Position numbers and translations under genes: made by a program. A stretch of DNA of 64,000 bases, taken from Hymenobacter yonginensis (lineage in GTDB: Bacteria; Bacteroidota; Bacteroidia; Cytophagales; Hymenobacteraceae). Position 1 is the first letter of the stretch, and every line of letters begins with the position of its first letter. The notes under the pieces are model-generated. The model did no database searches. It saw only the letters and a list, made by a program, of their open reading frames with translations, and was not told the origin of the DNA. Below, one piece after another: positions 8,813 through 17,657 of the stretch. The stretch spans positions 2,046,001-2,110,000 of the forward strand of contig NZ_CP115396.1 of NCBI RefSeq assembly GCF_027625995.1, read 5' to 3'.

Positions 8813-9118
8813 ATGAACCAACCTCCGCTGATGGCCTCCAAGAAATGCCCGCATTGCGGGTTCTGGAGCCCGTGGCAGCAGCAGGCTACCGACCGTTGCG
8901 AGCGGTGCGGCCTCTACCTCGACGCGCCCCGCATGCGGAGCGAGCAGAAGCGGCAGGAGCTGGCCGACAAGCCGCTGCCGTCGTTTATGCGCCTGGAGCT
9001 CAAGCCCGACGACGGCACGGTGCTGCGCTTTTTCAAGCATATTGTCCGGGGCGGGCAGCTGGTGTTTGGCGCCATCGTTTCGTTTCTGCTATGGCTGGTG
9101 GCAATGCTCGCGGGCTAA
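8813..9118 (+). CDS. Small zinc-ribbon membrane protein
   Basis: 101 aa. Two CxxC pairs near the N-terminus, CPHCGFW (C17, C20) and CERCGLY (C34, C37), form a zinc ribbon. A single membrane segment occupies the last 25 residues (LVFGAIVSFLLWLVAML). The topology is that of a tail-anchored zinc-ribbon protein with a basic central stretch. No function is known to me. Its end overlaps the next gene by 28 nt, which suggests coupled translation. Confidence 0.7.
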   Translation: MNQPPLMASKKCPHCGFWSPWQQQATDRCERCGLYLDAPRMRSEQKRQELADKPLPSFMRLELKPDDGTVLRFFKHIVRGGQLVFGAIVSFLLWLVAMLAG

Positions 9119-9495
9119 GGTGGTGGCCGCCGGAGCTGCGCCACCCGCTGTTTCTAGCGCTGGCCGCCCTCTACCTGCTTGCGCGGCTCGCCCGCTACGG
9201 GCACACCTGGGCGCTGCCCGCCCCCCTCAACTCGCACTTCGCCGATGTGCTGGCGCTGCCGCTGCTGCTCACCGTGGCGCTCAGCTTCATGCGGCGCCTG
9301 TACTTCCGGCAGCCAACTTTCGTGCTGCCCGGCAGCTGGGTGGTGAGCACCTGGCTAAGTGTCGCTCTGGTTTTTGAGGTGCTGCTGCCGCGGTTTCGCC
9401 CGCGCACCTATACCGCCGACTGGCTCGACATAGTGGCCTACGGCCTGGGCGGGCTGATTTTCTGGCGCTGGCTCAACTGCCCGGCAAGCCGCTAG
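9091..9495 (+). CDS. Hypothetical small membrane protein, VanZ-like in outline
   Basis: 134 aa from the ATG at 9091, in a different frame from the preceding gene and overlapping it by 28 nt. About four hydrophobic segments. The C-terminal DWLDIVAYGLGGLIFWRWL resembles the last helices of VanZ-like proteins, which motivates the comparison, but I do not see the full family pattern. The upstream part of the same open frame (from 8740) is read only in the shadow of the zinc-ribbon gene and is not taken as coding. Confidence 0.6.
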   Translation: MAGGNARGLRWWPPELRHPLFLALAALYLLARLARYGHTWALPAPLNSHFADVLALPLLLTVALSFMRRLYFRQPTFVLPGSWVVSTWLSVALVFEVLLPRFRPRTYTADWLDIVAYGLGGLIFWRWLNCPASR

Positions 9496-9535
9496 CCGAA
9501 CCTGCCCCGCCCTCTTTTGCGTAGAACCACCCAAA

Positions 9536-9569
9536 CGCCCCGCCGGCCCGTGCCGCGGGGCGCTTGATT
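9536..9569 (+). terminator. Rho-independent terminator candidate
   Basis: CGCCCCG (9536-9542) pairs with CGGGGCG (9556-9562), followed by TTGATTTT. It lies 41 nt after the stop of the VanZ-like gene. Confidence 0.55.
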
Positions 9570-9573
9570 TTAA

Positions 9574-9690
9574 GTACCGAGTCAGAAGTATCGAGTAGTT
9601 AGATTCAGTTCAGCCACCTGATCATCAGGTGTTGATTATGGTCTCATTACTCAGTACTTGTGTCTTGGTACTTAGTTACTGACCGATTGT
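9574..9690. repeat. Word-repeat imperfect inverted repeat (AAGTACC/GGTACTT)
   Basis: Variants of AGTACCGAGTCAGAAGTAT on the left pair with the inverted set on the right (ACTCAGTACTTGTGTCTTGG, 9650-9669). The centre CACCTGATCATCAGGTG is a small perfect palindrome. It precedes the MscS gene. Confidence 0.55.
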
Positions 9691-9692
9691 AT

Positions 9693-10520
9693 ATGTTGAA
9701 TGATCTGAACCGGGTGCTGTCCTCGTACTGGCAGCAGTTTTTGTATGTACTGCCCAAGCTGGCCCTGGCGCTGGTGCTGCTGGTGGTGGCCATTTTCATT
9801 GCCAACCGCCTGAGCGGTTTGCTGGGCAGCCGCCTGCGCCGCCGCTCCCACGACCCGCTGCTGGCTGACTTCCTCACCCGCATCAGCAAATGGGTGTTTA
9901 TGCTGCTGGGGCTGCTGCTGGCCATGGAAGTGGTGGGTTTGTCGGGCATTGTGAGCGGGCTGCTGGCCGGTGCGGGGCTGTCGGCGTTCATCGTGGGCTT
10001 TGCCTTCAAGGACATTGCTGAGAACTTCTTGGCCGGCGTGATTCTGGCCTTCAACCGCCCCTTCCACATCAACGATACCGTGCAGATTAAAGACCAGGTA
10101 GGCCACGTGGAGGCCCTCAACCTGCGCACCACCCTCATCCGCTCCTTCGACGGCAAGCATGTATTTTTGCCCAACTCACTGGTGCTCAAGGAGCCGCTCA
10201 TCAACTTCACCCGCGACGGTAACCTGCGCCAGGATTTCCTGGTGAGCGTCGACTACGGCGCCGCCAGCAGCCCCGCCCGGGTGCAGGAGCAGCTGTTGGC
10301 TTTCCTGCGCCAGCAGCCCGAGGTGCAGGCCCTGGAGGGCCGGAAGCCCTACATCATCCTGGAGAAAACCGCCGGCACCGCCGCCGATTTGCGGGTGTAC
10401 TTCTGGACCTCGGCCGAGGAGTACCGCAGCGGCACGCTGCAGCAGAAAAGCCAGCTGATGCAGAAGGTGAAGGCAATGCTGCTGCAGGCGGGCTACCCGG
10501 CGCCCAACCTGGCGCAATAG
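9693..10520 (+). CDS. MscS-family mechanosensitive channel
   Basis: 275 aa from ATG 9693. The frame is open from a GTG at 9660, but that stretch lies in a repeat. Two or three N-terminal membrane helices are followed by the pore-lining helix rich in Gly/Ala (GIVSGLLAGAGLSAFIVGFAFKDIAENFLAGVI region) and the beta domain starting with FHINDTVQIKDQVGHVE. FLPNSLVLKEPLINFTR is the usual MscS beta-domain exit motif. Small-conductance class, acting in the inner membrane as an osmotic safety valve. Confidence 0.85.
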   Translation: MLNDLNRVLSSYWQQFLYVLPKLALALVLLVVAIFIANRLSGLLGSRLRRRSHDPLLADFLTRISKWVFMLLGLLLAMEVVGLSGIVSGLLAGAGLSAFIVGFAFKDIAENFLAGVILAFNRPFHINDTVQIKDQVGHVEALNLRTTLIRSFDGKHVFLPNSLVLKEPLINFTRDGNLRQDFLVSVDYGAASSPARVQEQLLAFLRQQPEVQALEGRKPYIILEKTAGTAADLRVYFWTSAEEYRSGTLQQKSQLMQKVKAMLLQAGYPAPNLAQ

Positions 10521-10697
10521 GCGGCGGTCAGCCAAAGCCGTTCGGGCAGCAGTGCCAACCAGTGGCGGCGCAAAACGCTTGGCGGCGGAATTTTTCCCTT
10601 TTTATGGGGCACTGACGCCGCTTTTTTACTATCCTGCGTTGTGATATTATTCCTGCCGGCTCTGTCGCTGGCAGGCTTCGCTTTTTGCTGCATAGCA

Positions 10698-12476
10698 ATG
10701 CCCAAGAATATTGTTCACCGGATTCTTAGCCCCTTGCTGCTGTGGCGGTTGCGCCATATCAACGACCGGGTGTACCTGATTCTGGTGAGCGTGCTAGTGG
10801 GCCTGATGGCCGGCCTGACGGCAGTGCTGCTCAAAAACTCGGTGCACCGCTCGCAGGAACTGCTGTACGCCTGGGTGCCGGAAGAAAAGCGGGTGTTTGC
10901 CCTGTTTCTCTATCCCATCATCGGCATTGCGCTGTCGGTGCTCTTCACGCGCTATTTTCTGGATGGCAACCTGAGCCGAGGGCTGGGGCCCATCATCTAC
11001 AACATTGCCCGGCAGGGCAGCATTGTGCCGCGCAGCAAGCTGTATTCGCAGTTTATTACCTCCTTCATCACGGTTTCGTTTGGCGGCTCGGCAGGTCTGG
11101 AGGCCCCGATTTCGGTGACGGGCGCGGCCCAGGGCTCCAACCTGGGGCGGCTGCTGCGCGTGGGCCGGCGCGAGCGGCGCCTGCTGGTGGGCTGCGGCGC
11201 GGCGGCCGGCGTGGCGGCCATCTTCAACTCCCCGATTGCGGGCGTGCTGTTTGCCGTGGAAGTGGTACTCTCCGAGCTGGCCGCGCCCTACTTCATTCCA
11301 CTTCTGATTTCCACGGCCACGGCCACGGTGGTGTCCAAGGCCCTGTTCGAAGGCCAGCCGTTCGTGCTCATCACCACCAGCTGGCCCGTGGACGCGGTGC
11401 CGTTTTACCTGATGCTGGGACTGTGCACAGCGCTGCTGTCGGTGTACATGATCCGGGTGTACTTCGCGGCCGACAAGTTTTTTGAGCGTTGGCCGGGCAC
11501 GTTCCGCAAGGTGGCGCTGGGCGGCTTGGCGCTAGGGGTGCTGGTGTTTCTGTTTCCGCCGCTCTACGGCGAGGGCTACAACATTGTGCAGCTGCTGCTG
11601 GCCGGCAAAGGCCAGGACCTGGTTGGCGGCTCCATCTTTGCCGTCTACCGCGACGAAAACGTGTGGATTCTGCTGGGCGTGGCGGCGGCCAGTATGCTGC
11701 TGAAAGTGTTCGCCACCACCATTACGGTGGGCGCCGGCGGCAATGGCGGCATGTTTGGCTCGTCGCTGTTTGCAGGGGCGCTGCTGGGCTTCGTGTTTGC
11801 CCGGCTCATCAACCTGAGCGGCCTGACCAGCGTCACGGAGGTGCATTTCATCGTGCTGGGCATGGCCGGCGTGCTGGCCGGCGTGGTGCACGCCCCGCTC
11901 ACGGCCATCTTTTTGATTGCGGAAATCACCGGCGGCTACGCCTTGTTTGTGCCGCTGATGGTGGTCACCAGCTCGTCGTACCTGATTACGCGCTACTTCG
12001 AGCCCTACTCCGTGTACACCCGCAAGCTGGTGCAGAAGGGCGTGTATGTGCACCAGGACCGCGACCGGAGCCTGCTTTCGCAGCTCGATCTGCACAACCT
12101 GGTGCAAACCGACTTCGTGCCCGTGCACCCCGACGACACGCTGGGCACGCTCGTGGACACGTTCCGCCACGCCACCCGCAACCTATTCCCGGTGGTGGAT
12201 GAGGCCGGCCTGCTGGTCGGCGTCGTGACGCTCGATACCGTGCGCGACGCCCTCTTCGACGACGCCCACTACGCCACCACCCGCGTGCGCGACCTGATGA
12301 CCGACCCGGCCGCCATCGTCAATTCCGACGACTCGCTGCTGGATGCCCTGCGCTGCATGGAGCAGCTCGGCGTGCCGGCACTGCCCGTGGTGGCGCAGGG
12401 CCGCTACGTGGGCTTCCTGCTGAAATCCAGCATCCTGGCCGGCTACCGCCGCCAGCTGCTCAAGGAAACAGAGTAG
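10698..12476 (+). CDS. ClC-family chloride channel/transporter with CBS pair
   Basis: 592 aa from ATG 10698; the 19 codons upstream to a GTG at 10641 are hydrophobic but poorly supported. The ClC selectivity-filter motifs are present in order: GGSAGLEAPIS (GxxGxEGP type, with Ala in place of Gly after Glu) and GAGGNGGMFGSSLFAG (GxFxP type). The gating glutamate is present in SAGLEAP. The last 130 residues form two CBS domains (PVHPDDTLGTLVDTF; DLMTDPAAIVNSDDSLLDAL) that probably sense adenine nucleotides. It converges on the antiporter at 12669. Confidence 0.85.
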   Translation: MPKNIVHRILSPLLLWRLRHINDRVYLILVSVLVGLMAGLTAVLLKNSVHRSQELLYAWVPEEKRVFALFLYPIIGIALSVLFTRYFLDGNLSRGLGPIIYNIARQGSIVPRSKLYSQFITSFITVSFGGSAGLEAPISVTGAAQGSNLGRLLRVGRRERRLLVGCGAAAGVAAIFNSPIAGVLFAVEVVLSELAAPYFIPLLISTATATVVSKALFEGQPFVLITTSWPVDAVPFYLMLGLCTALLSVYMIRVYFAADKFFERWPGTFRKVALGGLALGVLVFLFPPLYGEGYNIVQLLLAGKGQDLVGGSIFAVYRDENVWILLGVAAASMLLKVFATTITVGAGGNGGMFGSSLFAGALLGFVFARLINLSGLTSVTEVHFIVLGMAGVLAGVVHAPLTAIFLIAEITGGYALFVPLMVVTSSSYLITRYFEPYSVYTRKLVQKGVYVHQDRDRSLLSQLDLHNLVQTDFVPVHPDDTLGTLVDTFRHATRNLFPVVDEAGLLVGVVTLDTVRDALFDDAHYATTRVRDLMTDPAAIVNSDDSLLDALRCMEQLGVPALPVVAQGRYVGFLLKSSILAGYRRQLLKETE

Positions 12477-12499
12477 CCGAGGTGGTGGGTTGGTAGAAC

Positions 12500-12629
12500 G
12501 TCATGCAGAGCGAAGCGAAGCATCTCGCATGCTGACGTTGCCACACAATTGAACGGCAACCGATCCGTAGCCCAGGGTTTAAACCCTGCAACGTCAGCAC
12601 GTGAGATGCTTCGCTCCGCTCTGCATGAC
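12500..12629. repeat. GTCATGCAGAG-type intergenic inverted repeat
   Basis: Arms begin at 12500 and end at 12629 around a centre containing CCCAGGGTTTAAACCCTG, itself a palindrome. The outer flanks (GAGGTGGTGGGTTGG near 12479 and CCCACCACTCCGCC near 12640) also mirror each other. It fills the gap between two convergent genes. Confidence 0.8.
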
Positions 12630-12668
12630 ATTCTCATAACCCACCACTCCGCCAATCCACCACCCCAC

Positions 12669-13859
12669 CTAATACTCTCCTATCTGCGGGTCTTTCTTGG
12701 TGAGCTGCAGGCCGATCATCATCAGCACGCCAGTCAGCAGAATCACCACAAACAGCAGGCTTTCGCCTACTTCGCCAAGGTGGTGGCGGGCCGGGATGCT
12801 GTAGAACAGCAGCACCGTGATGAGGCCTTTGGGCGCAATGAATAACTCCGGAATCAGGTCGGACTTGGCGACGTAGCGCAGGTAGAGGAAGCGGATAACC
12901 GTAAGCATGCCCACAATCAGCAACCCCTGCAGCAGCAGCGTGCCGCTGATGAGCGTGCTGAGCGTGATGCTGAAACCGAACAGCAGGAAAAAGAACGTCC
13001 GGATCAGGAACGCCGATTCGGCGGTGATGCTTTTGAGCGGGTGCAGCTCGGCGGCCAGCTGCTCGGGGTGTAGCCACCGCTGCAGGCGCGGGCCGCGCAG
13101 AATCAGGGAGGCATTGTTCACAGCCAGCCCAAACACCAGCACCAGCACCAACGACGACAAATGCAGCTTCTTGGCCACGCTGTAAAGCAGCACCAGAAAC
13201 GCCAGAATCAGGAAAAACTTGACGTGCAGCCGGATGCGGCCCAGCAGAAACGCCAGCGCCGCCGTGCTCAGCACCGCCACCACTAGCACCGCCACCACGT
13301 CGCGCGAAAACGTGACCACCGAAATACCCTGCGCGAAGTTGTCCTGCAGCGCAAAGTTGAACAGCATGATGCCCAGGATGTCCGAAAACGTACTTTCGTA
13401 CACGATGAATTCCTGCTTTTCGCCCATCAGGTTGGCCACGCTGGGAATGGCAATGGCCGAGCTGATGACGGCCAGCGGCACGGCATTCACGAGGCAGGTC
13501 TGAAACGAGGCCCCCAGATAGCCCTGCAGCAGCAATGCAATGGCCACCGACTGCACTACCAGCATCAGCACCGCCGCCAGAAACGAGCGGCGGATCAGCG
13601 GGGCTTTTTCGCGGGTCAGCTCCAGATCAAGGGCGCCTTCCAGCACAATCATAATTAGGCCGATGATGCCGAATATTTCCAGCACCACCTTCGGAATGGC
13701 CAGCGTGAAGTCGAAGTAGTCGGCGGCTTGGCGCAGGGCAATGCCCGTGAGCAGCAGCATCAGCACCGACGGCACCTTGGTAGCCCGCGCAATCAGGTCG
13801 AAGAGGTAAGACAGGATGACGGCCGCACTGAGGCCGATGAGGATAGAATAAGAGCCCAT
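12669..13859 (-). CDS. Cation/proton antiporter, CPA family
   Basis: 396 aa with about twelve membrane helices and no soluble C-terminal RCK domain. The N-terminus (YLFDLIARATKVPSVLMLLLTGI) and IMIVLEGALDLEL are typical of Kef/NhaP-type sodium or potassium/proton exchangers, and AVISSAIAIPSV with ESTFSDILGIML carries the acidic residue expected in the ion-binding helices. The ion specificity cannot be read from sequence. It sits head-to-tail against the ClC gene, so a role in ion and pH balance is plausible but inferred. Confidence 0.8.
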   Translation of the reverse strand: MGSYSILIGLSAAVILSYLFDLIARATKVPSVLMLLLTGIALRQAADYFDFTLAIPKVVLEIFGIIGLIMIVLEGALDLELTREKAPLIRRSFLAAVLMLVVQSVAIALLLQGYLGASFQTCLVNAVPLAVISSAIAIPSVANLMGEKQEFIVYESTFSDILGIMLFNFALQDNFAQGISVVTFSRDVVAVLVVAVLSTAALAFLLGRIRLHVKFFLILAFLVLLYSVAKKLHLSSLVLVLVFGLAVNNASLILRGPRLQRWLHPEQLAAELHPLKSITAESAFLIRTFFFLLFGFSITLSTLISGTLLLQGLLIVGMLTVIRFLYLRYVAKSDLIPELFIAPKGLITVLLFYSIPARHHLGEVGESLLFVVILLTGVLMMIGLQLTKKDPQIGEY

Positions 13860-14228
13860 ACACGTAAGCCAAGGCCCCGCAGAACACCCGTCCCCGGCCC
13901 GACAATGCCGCTCTATACGGCAAAACCGCCCCCAACGCCGAATCGGCCCTACCTTTGGGTTTTAGAGTGAGACATGCTGAGGTTATGGGGTGATGAGGTG
14001 AAATGTCAGGTCGTCATTCCGAGCATGTGGCGCATCAAGCCAGTGACGAGGAATCTCGCCCGAGGCTTAACGGTCATTCCGAGTGCAGCGAGGAATCTCG
14101 CGTGCTGACGTATGAATAGCATTTCAACAGCAGCACGCGAGATTCCTCGCTGCACTCGGAATGACGTTCTCTCCCCATCACCTCATCACCCCATTACTTC
14201 ATCACTCCACCACCTCACCACCAAAAAA
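13860..14228. other. 369-nt divergent intergenic region filled with repeats
   Basis: Contains a TAccTTTG box at 13952-13959 that has no gene directly downstream, then a repeat block. GTGATGAGGTG words near 13990 mirror CACCTCATCACC words near 14175-14220, and inside them lie a single arm (14013-14058) and a full inverted copy (14073-14165) of the GTCATTCCGAG family. No coding potential was recognised. Confidence 0.6.
14013..14165. repeat. GTCATTCCGAG-type repeat: one lone arm plus one full inverted copy
   Basis: The lone left arm is interrupted by extra sequence (GCATCAAGCCAGT). The full copy 14073-14165 has the same centre as the copy at 55581-55673 but in the opposite orientation (GTATGAATAGCATTTCAAC here), showing that the whole 93-bp unit is dispersed and not only its arms. 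Confidence 0.85.
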
Positions 14229-15440
14229 ATGAGACACGTTGCCATCATTGGAGGCGGGCCGGCGGGGCTGCTGGCTGCCCAGCGGCTGGCGGAGGCCGGC
14301 TGGCAGGTGGCTGTGTATGAGGCGCAGGCCACGGTGGGGCGCAAGTTTCTGGTGGCCGGGCACGGCGGCTTCAACCTCACCAACTCCGAGGAAGCCGAGG
14401 GATTTGCCGCCCGCTACGGCCACAGCCACCCGGTTTTCCGGGAGCTGTTGGCGCACTTCTCTGCCGATGACCTGCGCCACTGGGCCGCCGACCTATGCAT
14501 TGCTACGTTTGTAGGCAGCAGCGGGCGGGTGTTTCCGCAGGAGCAGCACAAGCCCGCCGACCTGCTGCGGGCCTGGGTGGCGCGGCTGCGCGAGCTGGGC
14601 GTGGTGCTGCACCTGCGCCACCGCTGGCTGGGCTTCGTGGGCGAAACCGGTCTGCAGCTGCGCAATGAAGCCACCAACGAAACCTTTACCGTCAGCCCCG
14701 ACGCTACCGTGCTGGCCCTGGGCGGCGCCAGCTGGCAGAAAACCGGCTCCGACGGCCAGTGGGTGCCGGCGCTGCAGGCCGCCGGGGTGCAGTGCGTGCC
14801 GTTTGCGCCGGCCAACTGCGGGGCGGAGGTGGCGTGGTCGGAGTTCTTCCGGGCGAAAGTGGGCCGCACGCCCCTCAAGAACATTGCGCTGCGCTGCGGC
14901 AGCCACCTAGAGCGGGGCGAAATAATGCTGACCGACTACGGCGTGGAAGGCACACCCGTATACGCCCTAACGCCCACCCTCCGCGAGGCGCTAACCCTGG
15001 GCAGCCCGGCCCCGCTCCTGCTCGACCTCAAGCCCGACCTATCCGACGCCCAGTTGCTGCAGAAGCTCCAGAAGCCCCGCGCCGGCCGTTCCCTCCCCGA
15101 TTTCCTGCGCCAGACCCTGCGCCTCAGCCACCCCATCCCAACGCTGCTGCGCGAAACTGCCCCGCCCGACGCCACTGCTACGCCCGAGGACCTGGCCCGC
15201 CTGCTGCGCGCCGTGCCGTTGCCTGTGCACGCGTTGCGTCCGCTTGACGAGGCCATCAGCACGGCCGGCGGCGTAGCCTGGGCAGAAGTAGATGAGCACC
15301 TGATGCTGCGCCGCCGCCCCAGCACCTACGTGGCCGGCGAAATGCTGGACTGGGAAGCCCCAACCGGCGGCTATCTGCTGCAGGGCTGCTTCAGCACCGG
15401 CGCCTGGGTGGCCCGCAGCATTGCCCGGCGTATTGGCTGA
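14229..15440 (+). CDS. BaiN/HI0933-like FAD-dependent oxidoreductase (TIGR03862-type)
   Basis: 403 aa from ATG 14229; the open frame begins at 14112 inside a repeat and that part is not coding. The dinucleotide-binding GGGPAGLLAA lies at residues 8-17. GRKFLVAGHGGFNLTNSE is the signature of the HI0933/BaiN flavoprotein group, and VLALGGASWQKTGSDGQ and a C-terminal GGVAWAEVD/GGYLLQGCFSTGAW complete it. Members are flavoproteins of largely unknown substrate; some reduce conjugated steroid-like enones. Cytoplasmic. Confidence 0.8.
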   Translation: MRHVAIIGGGPAGLLAAQRLAEAGWQVAVYEAQATVGRKFLVAGHGGFNLTNSEEAEGFAARYGHSHPVFRELLAHFSADDLRHWAADLCIATFVGSSGRVFPQEQHKPADLLRAWVARLRELGVVLHLRHRWLGFVGETGLQLRNEATNETFTVSPDATVLALGGASWQKTGSDGQWVPALQAAGVQCVPFAPANCGAEVAWSEFFRAKVGRTPLKNIALRCGSHLERGEIMLTDYGVEGTPVYALTPTLREALTLGSPAPLLLDLKPDLSDAQLLQKLQKPRAGRSLPDFLRQTLRLSHPIPTLLRETAPPDATATPEDLARLLRAVPLPVHALRPLDEAISTAGGVAWAEVDEHLMLRRRPSTYVAGEMLDWEAPTGGYLLQGCFSTGAWVARSIARRIG

Positions 15441-15459
15441 CGGAAGTGACGCCTGCATC

Positions 15460-15544
15460 GTAACGCGAACTTTGTAGTTCGCGTCCCCGCGCCGGCAGCA
15501 TCGTTTCAACGGCGCGGAGGTGCGAACCGCAAAGTTCGCGCTAC
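15460..15544. repeat. 85-bp dispersed inverted repeat, copy 2
   Basis: Same arms, length and layout as 1599-1683; only the middle differs. It separates the flavoprotein gene from the convergent small membrane protein, whose stop is just outside the repeat. Confidence 0.85.
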
Positions 15545-15547
15545 TGC

Positions 15548-15808
15548 TTACTCGTTGACGGTTGCTTTGGCCGCGGCTTCCGCCAGAATGGTCTTGGCTT
15601 CGGCCAGCAGCCGCTCGCCGGGGTTGAGCTGGGTGCGGGCAATGAGGGCCACCAGAATAAAGAACGACACCACCGGCAGCGCCCATCCCAGCGCAAACCA
15701 CCCCCAAAATGAGCGTCCGTAGCTGACGGCGCAATAGCCCGTAACCAGTGGCAGCACCGTGAAGGCGCACAGAAACCCAATTCCGGATAAGATAAAGTAG
15801 GCAATCAT
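15548..15808 (-). CDS. Hypothetical 86-aa two-helix membrane protein
   Basis: Two strong membrane segments (about residues 3-27 and 38-60) and a short charged C-terminal helix (LLAEAKTILAEAAAK). No motif was recognised. The size and composition are protein-like, and no competing gene exists on the other strand. The function is unknown. Confidence 0.6.
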   Translation of the reverse strand: MIAYFILSGIGFLCAFTVLPLVTGYCAVSYGRSFWGWFALGWALPVVSFFILVALIARTQLNPGERLLAEAKTILAEAAAKATVNE

Positions 15809-16033
15809 GGCGGTGGCATCTACTCTTCAAGATACGCGTTCCGGCGGCGCTTTGCAACGCAAAATGCGGGCTTCCTGCTGCCTCAACCGCCCGTAGGCCC
15901 GAAAGTTGCTCTCCTGGCGGCAAGTTGTGCCCCGTCGGCCTATCTTCGGAATCCCTTTTCCCGTATCTACTCGCTCCCGCGTCTTCTGTTCCCTGCCTCT
16001 TTGCCACCTTCGCCCAGCCCTCTTCTCCCCTCG

Positions 16034-17485
16034 ATGTGGGACCACCAAAGCCTTTTCCGCGTGTCGGCCCAGCTGTTTGCGGAAGGCATCTTCAACCTGC
16101 TCGACCGCACGCTGAAACCGGAGGTGTTTCTGCTGGGGCTGGCCTCGGCCCGCGAAACCGATGAGCCGCAGGCCGTAGTGGTGGAGCCGGCAACTCTGCG
16201 CTACAAGCCCGCCGACTTTGCCGGCGTGAAAGCCCGCGCCTTTGCCCTGGAACCCGACGGCCCACGCGAAGTGGTGTACCATCTGCATCCCGCCGACCAC
16301 GACCGGTACGAGAAGCTGCGCTGGTATGAGCTGCTGCGCCGCGCTACCGAGCAGATTCTGGAAGACCTGACTGCTAGCCGCGGCGAAGAGCGCCTGAGCT
16401 TTTGCTCGCCGCCCGTGAGCCTCTACGGCTACCAGGTAGTCGTGATTCTGCAGCTCTCCGCCGAGGCCTACCAGGCCTATTACACGCTGCCCGTGCCAGG
16501 CCCCGGCAACCGCCCCACCTCCCTGGTGCACGCCGCCGTGCAGGAGTTTCTGCTCGACTGCAGCCGCGCCCTGCGCGAGTCCGACACCGACGACGACCGG
16601 CCCGTGCTGGACCGCGACTACAACGAGGTGCTGCGCGCCGCCGGCCGCAGCTTTATGCTGCGTGCCGCTGCCGGCACCCACGGCCTCTACGACGCCTGCA
16701 ACGGCGTAGCCGCCCTGCGCCACGAAGGCGACGAAGGCGTGGGCACCATGCTGGTGGCGCGCCGCCACCACCCGGCCATTGTGCCGGTGCTCACTCTGGA
16801 AAGCCCCATTCCGCTGCGCGACCACCGCCGCATCCGCAAGCTACTGGAGCTCAGCGAAGACCGCACCGCGCTGGTATCCGATGCCACCGACGTATTTGGG
16901 CTGGGCTACCTGGTGTCGCCGGAAGACCCGGCGTATGAGCCGCTGTTTACGGTGCACTTCACGCGCCACTACAGCTGGGAGCTAAGCCACAACGAGCAGG
17001 TGATGATGAAGGTGGTATCGAACACGCCGCGCCTGCCGCAGGGCCGCGTCGATGCCGAGAACTTTGCCCGCGCCGTGGAACGGATTTTCCCTCAGCTCGG
17101 CGCCGATGCCGTGTCGTATCTGTGGGAGCTGACGCAGCGCGCCACCGAGCAAACCAACGGCACCATTCTGGTGATTTCGGAAGGCGCGGCGCAGGAGGCG
17201 GTGCGCCTCACGCGCCAGTGCTTCCGGGTGGCCCCGCGCCTGATGACGCCCTCCGTGCTGCGCCTGGTCACCAACATCGACGGGGCCGTGTTCGTGGCGC
17301 CCGACGGCACCTGCCACGCCATCGGCGCCATCCTCGACGGCCTCGCCACCGAAAAAGGCGACTCCTCCCGCGGCTCGCGCTACAACTCGGCCCTGCGCTA
17401 CGTGGAAAGCAGCCGCTACGCCTGCCTGGCCGTGGTAGTCAGCGAGGACGGCCTGATTGATTTGCTGCCACCGATGCGGCGGTAG
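16034..17485 (+). CDS. DACNV-type sensor protein with diadenylate-cyclase-like C-terminal domain
   Basis: 483 aa from ATG 16034. The C-terminal 160 residues resemble the DisA_N/DAC fold: VAPDGTCHAIGAILDG (D424-G425-T426 where cyclases have DGA) and GSRYNSALRYV (residues 447-457, where cyclases have GTRHRAA), ending with AVVVSEDGLID. I believe this corresponds to the family annotated as putative sensor domain DACNV-containing protein, known from comparative studies of nucleotide signalling. The RHR histidine and second arginine are replaced (RYN), so c-di-AMP synthesis is doubtful. A TAtcTTcG box lies at 15942-15949. No phosphodiesterase or effector gene is adjacent. Confidence 0.6.
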   Translation: MWDHQSLFRVSAQLFAEGIFNLLDRTLKPEVFLLGLASARETDEPQAVVVEPATLRYKPADFAGVKARAFALEPDGPREVVYHLHPADHDRYEKLRWYELLRRATEQILEDLTASRGEERLSFCSPPVSLYGYQVVVILQLSAEAYQAYYTLPVPGPGNRPTSLVHAAVQEFLLDCSRALRESDTDDDRPVLDRDYNEVLRAAGRSFMLRAAAGTHGLYDACNGVAALRHEGDEGVGTMLVARRHHPAIVPVLTLESPIPLRDHRRIRKLLELSEDRTALVSDATDVFGLGYLVSPEDPAYEPLFTVHFTRHYSWELSHNEQVMMKVVSNTPRLPQGRVDAENFARAVERIFPQLGADAVSYLWELTQRATEQTNGTILVISEGAAQEAVRLTRQCFRVAPRLMTPSVLRLVTNIDGAVFVAPDGTCHAIGAILDGLATEKGDSSRGSRYNSALRYVESSRYACLAVVVSEDGLIDLLPPMRR

Positions 17486-17489
17486 TATT

Positions 17490-17651
17490 GTCATTGCGAG
17501 CAGAGCGAAGCAATCCTTTCTCTCGTGGCAGACACTTCCCTTATAGACAAGCCCTCCGGTAGTAGGTTATTGGCCTGCTGCCGGAGGGCTTTTCGCTTAG
17601 GGTTGCTCAGCTCTCAGAGAGGAAGGATTGCTTCGCTCTGCTCGCAATGAC
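17490..17651. repeat. Composite GTCATTGCGAG repeat with internal terminator
   Basis: Outer inverted arms (GTCATTGCGAG...GAAGCAATCC) enclose a second palindrome at 17549-17594. The same composite occurs at 45502-45685 and, with a damaged left arm, at 40808-40970. It lies between two convergent genes. Confidence 0.85.
17549..17594. terminator. Terminator-like hairpin inside the composite repeat
   Basis: AAGCCCTCCGG pairs with CCGGAGGGCTT, followed by TTTT. Read on either strand it would serve the two convergent genes that flank it. Confidence 0.65.
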
Positions 17652-17657
17652 AACCCC

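Noticed and set aside
8740-9495. 251-codon frame covering both the zinc-ribbon gene and the VanZ-like gene
   Set aside because: The first 117 codons lie in the shadow of the better-supported zinc-ribbon frame; only the part from ATG 9091 looks like protein.
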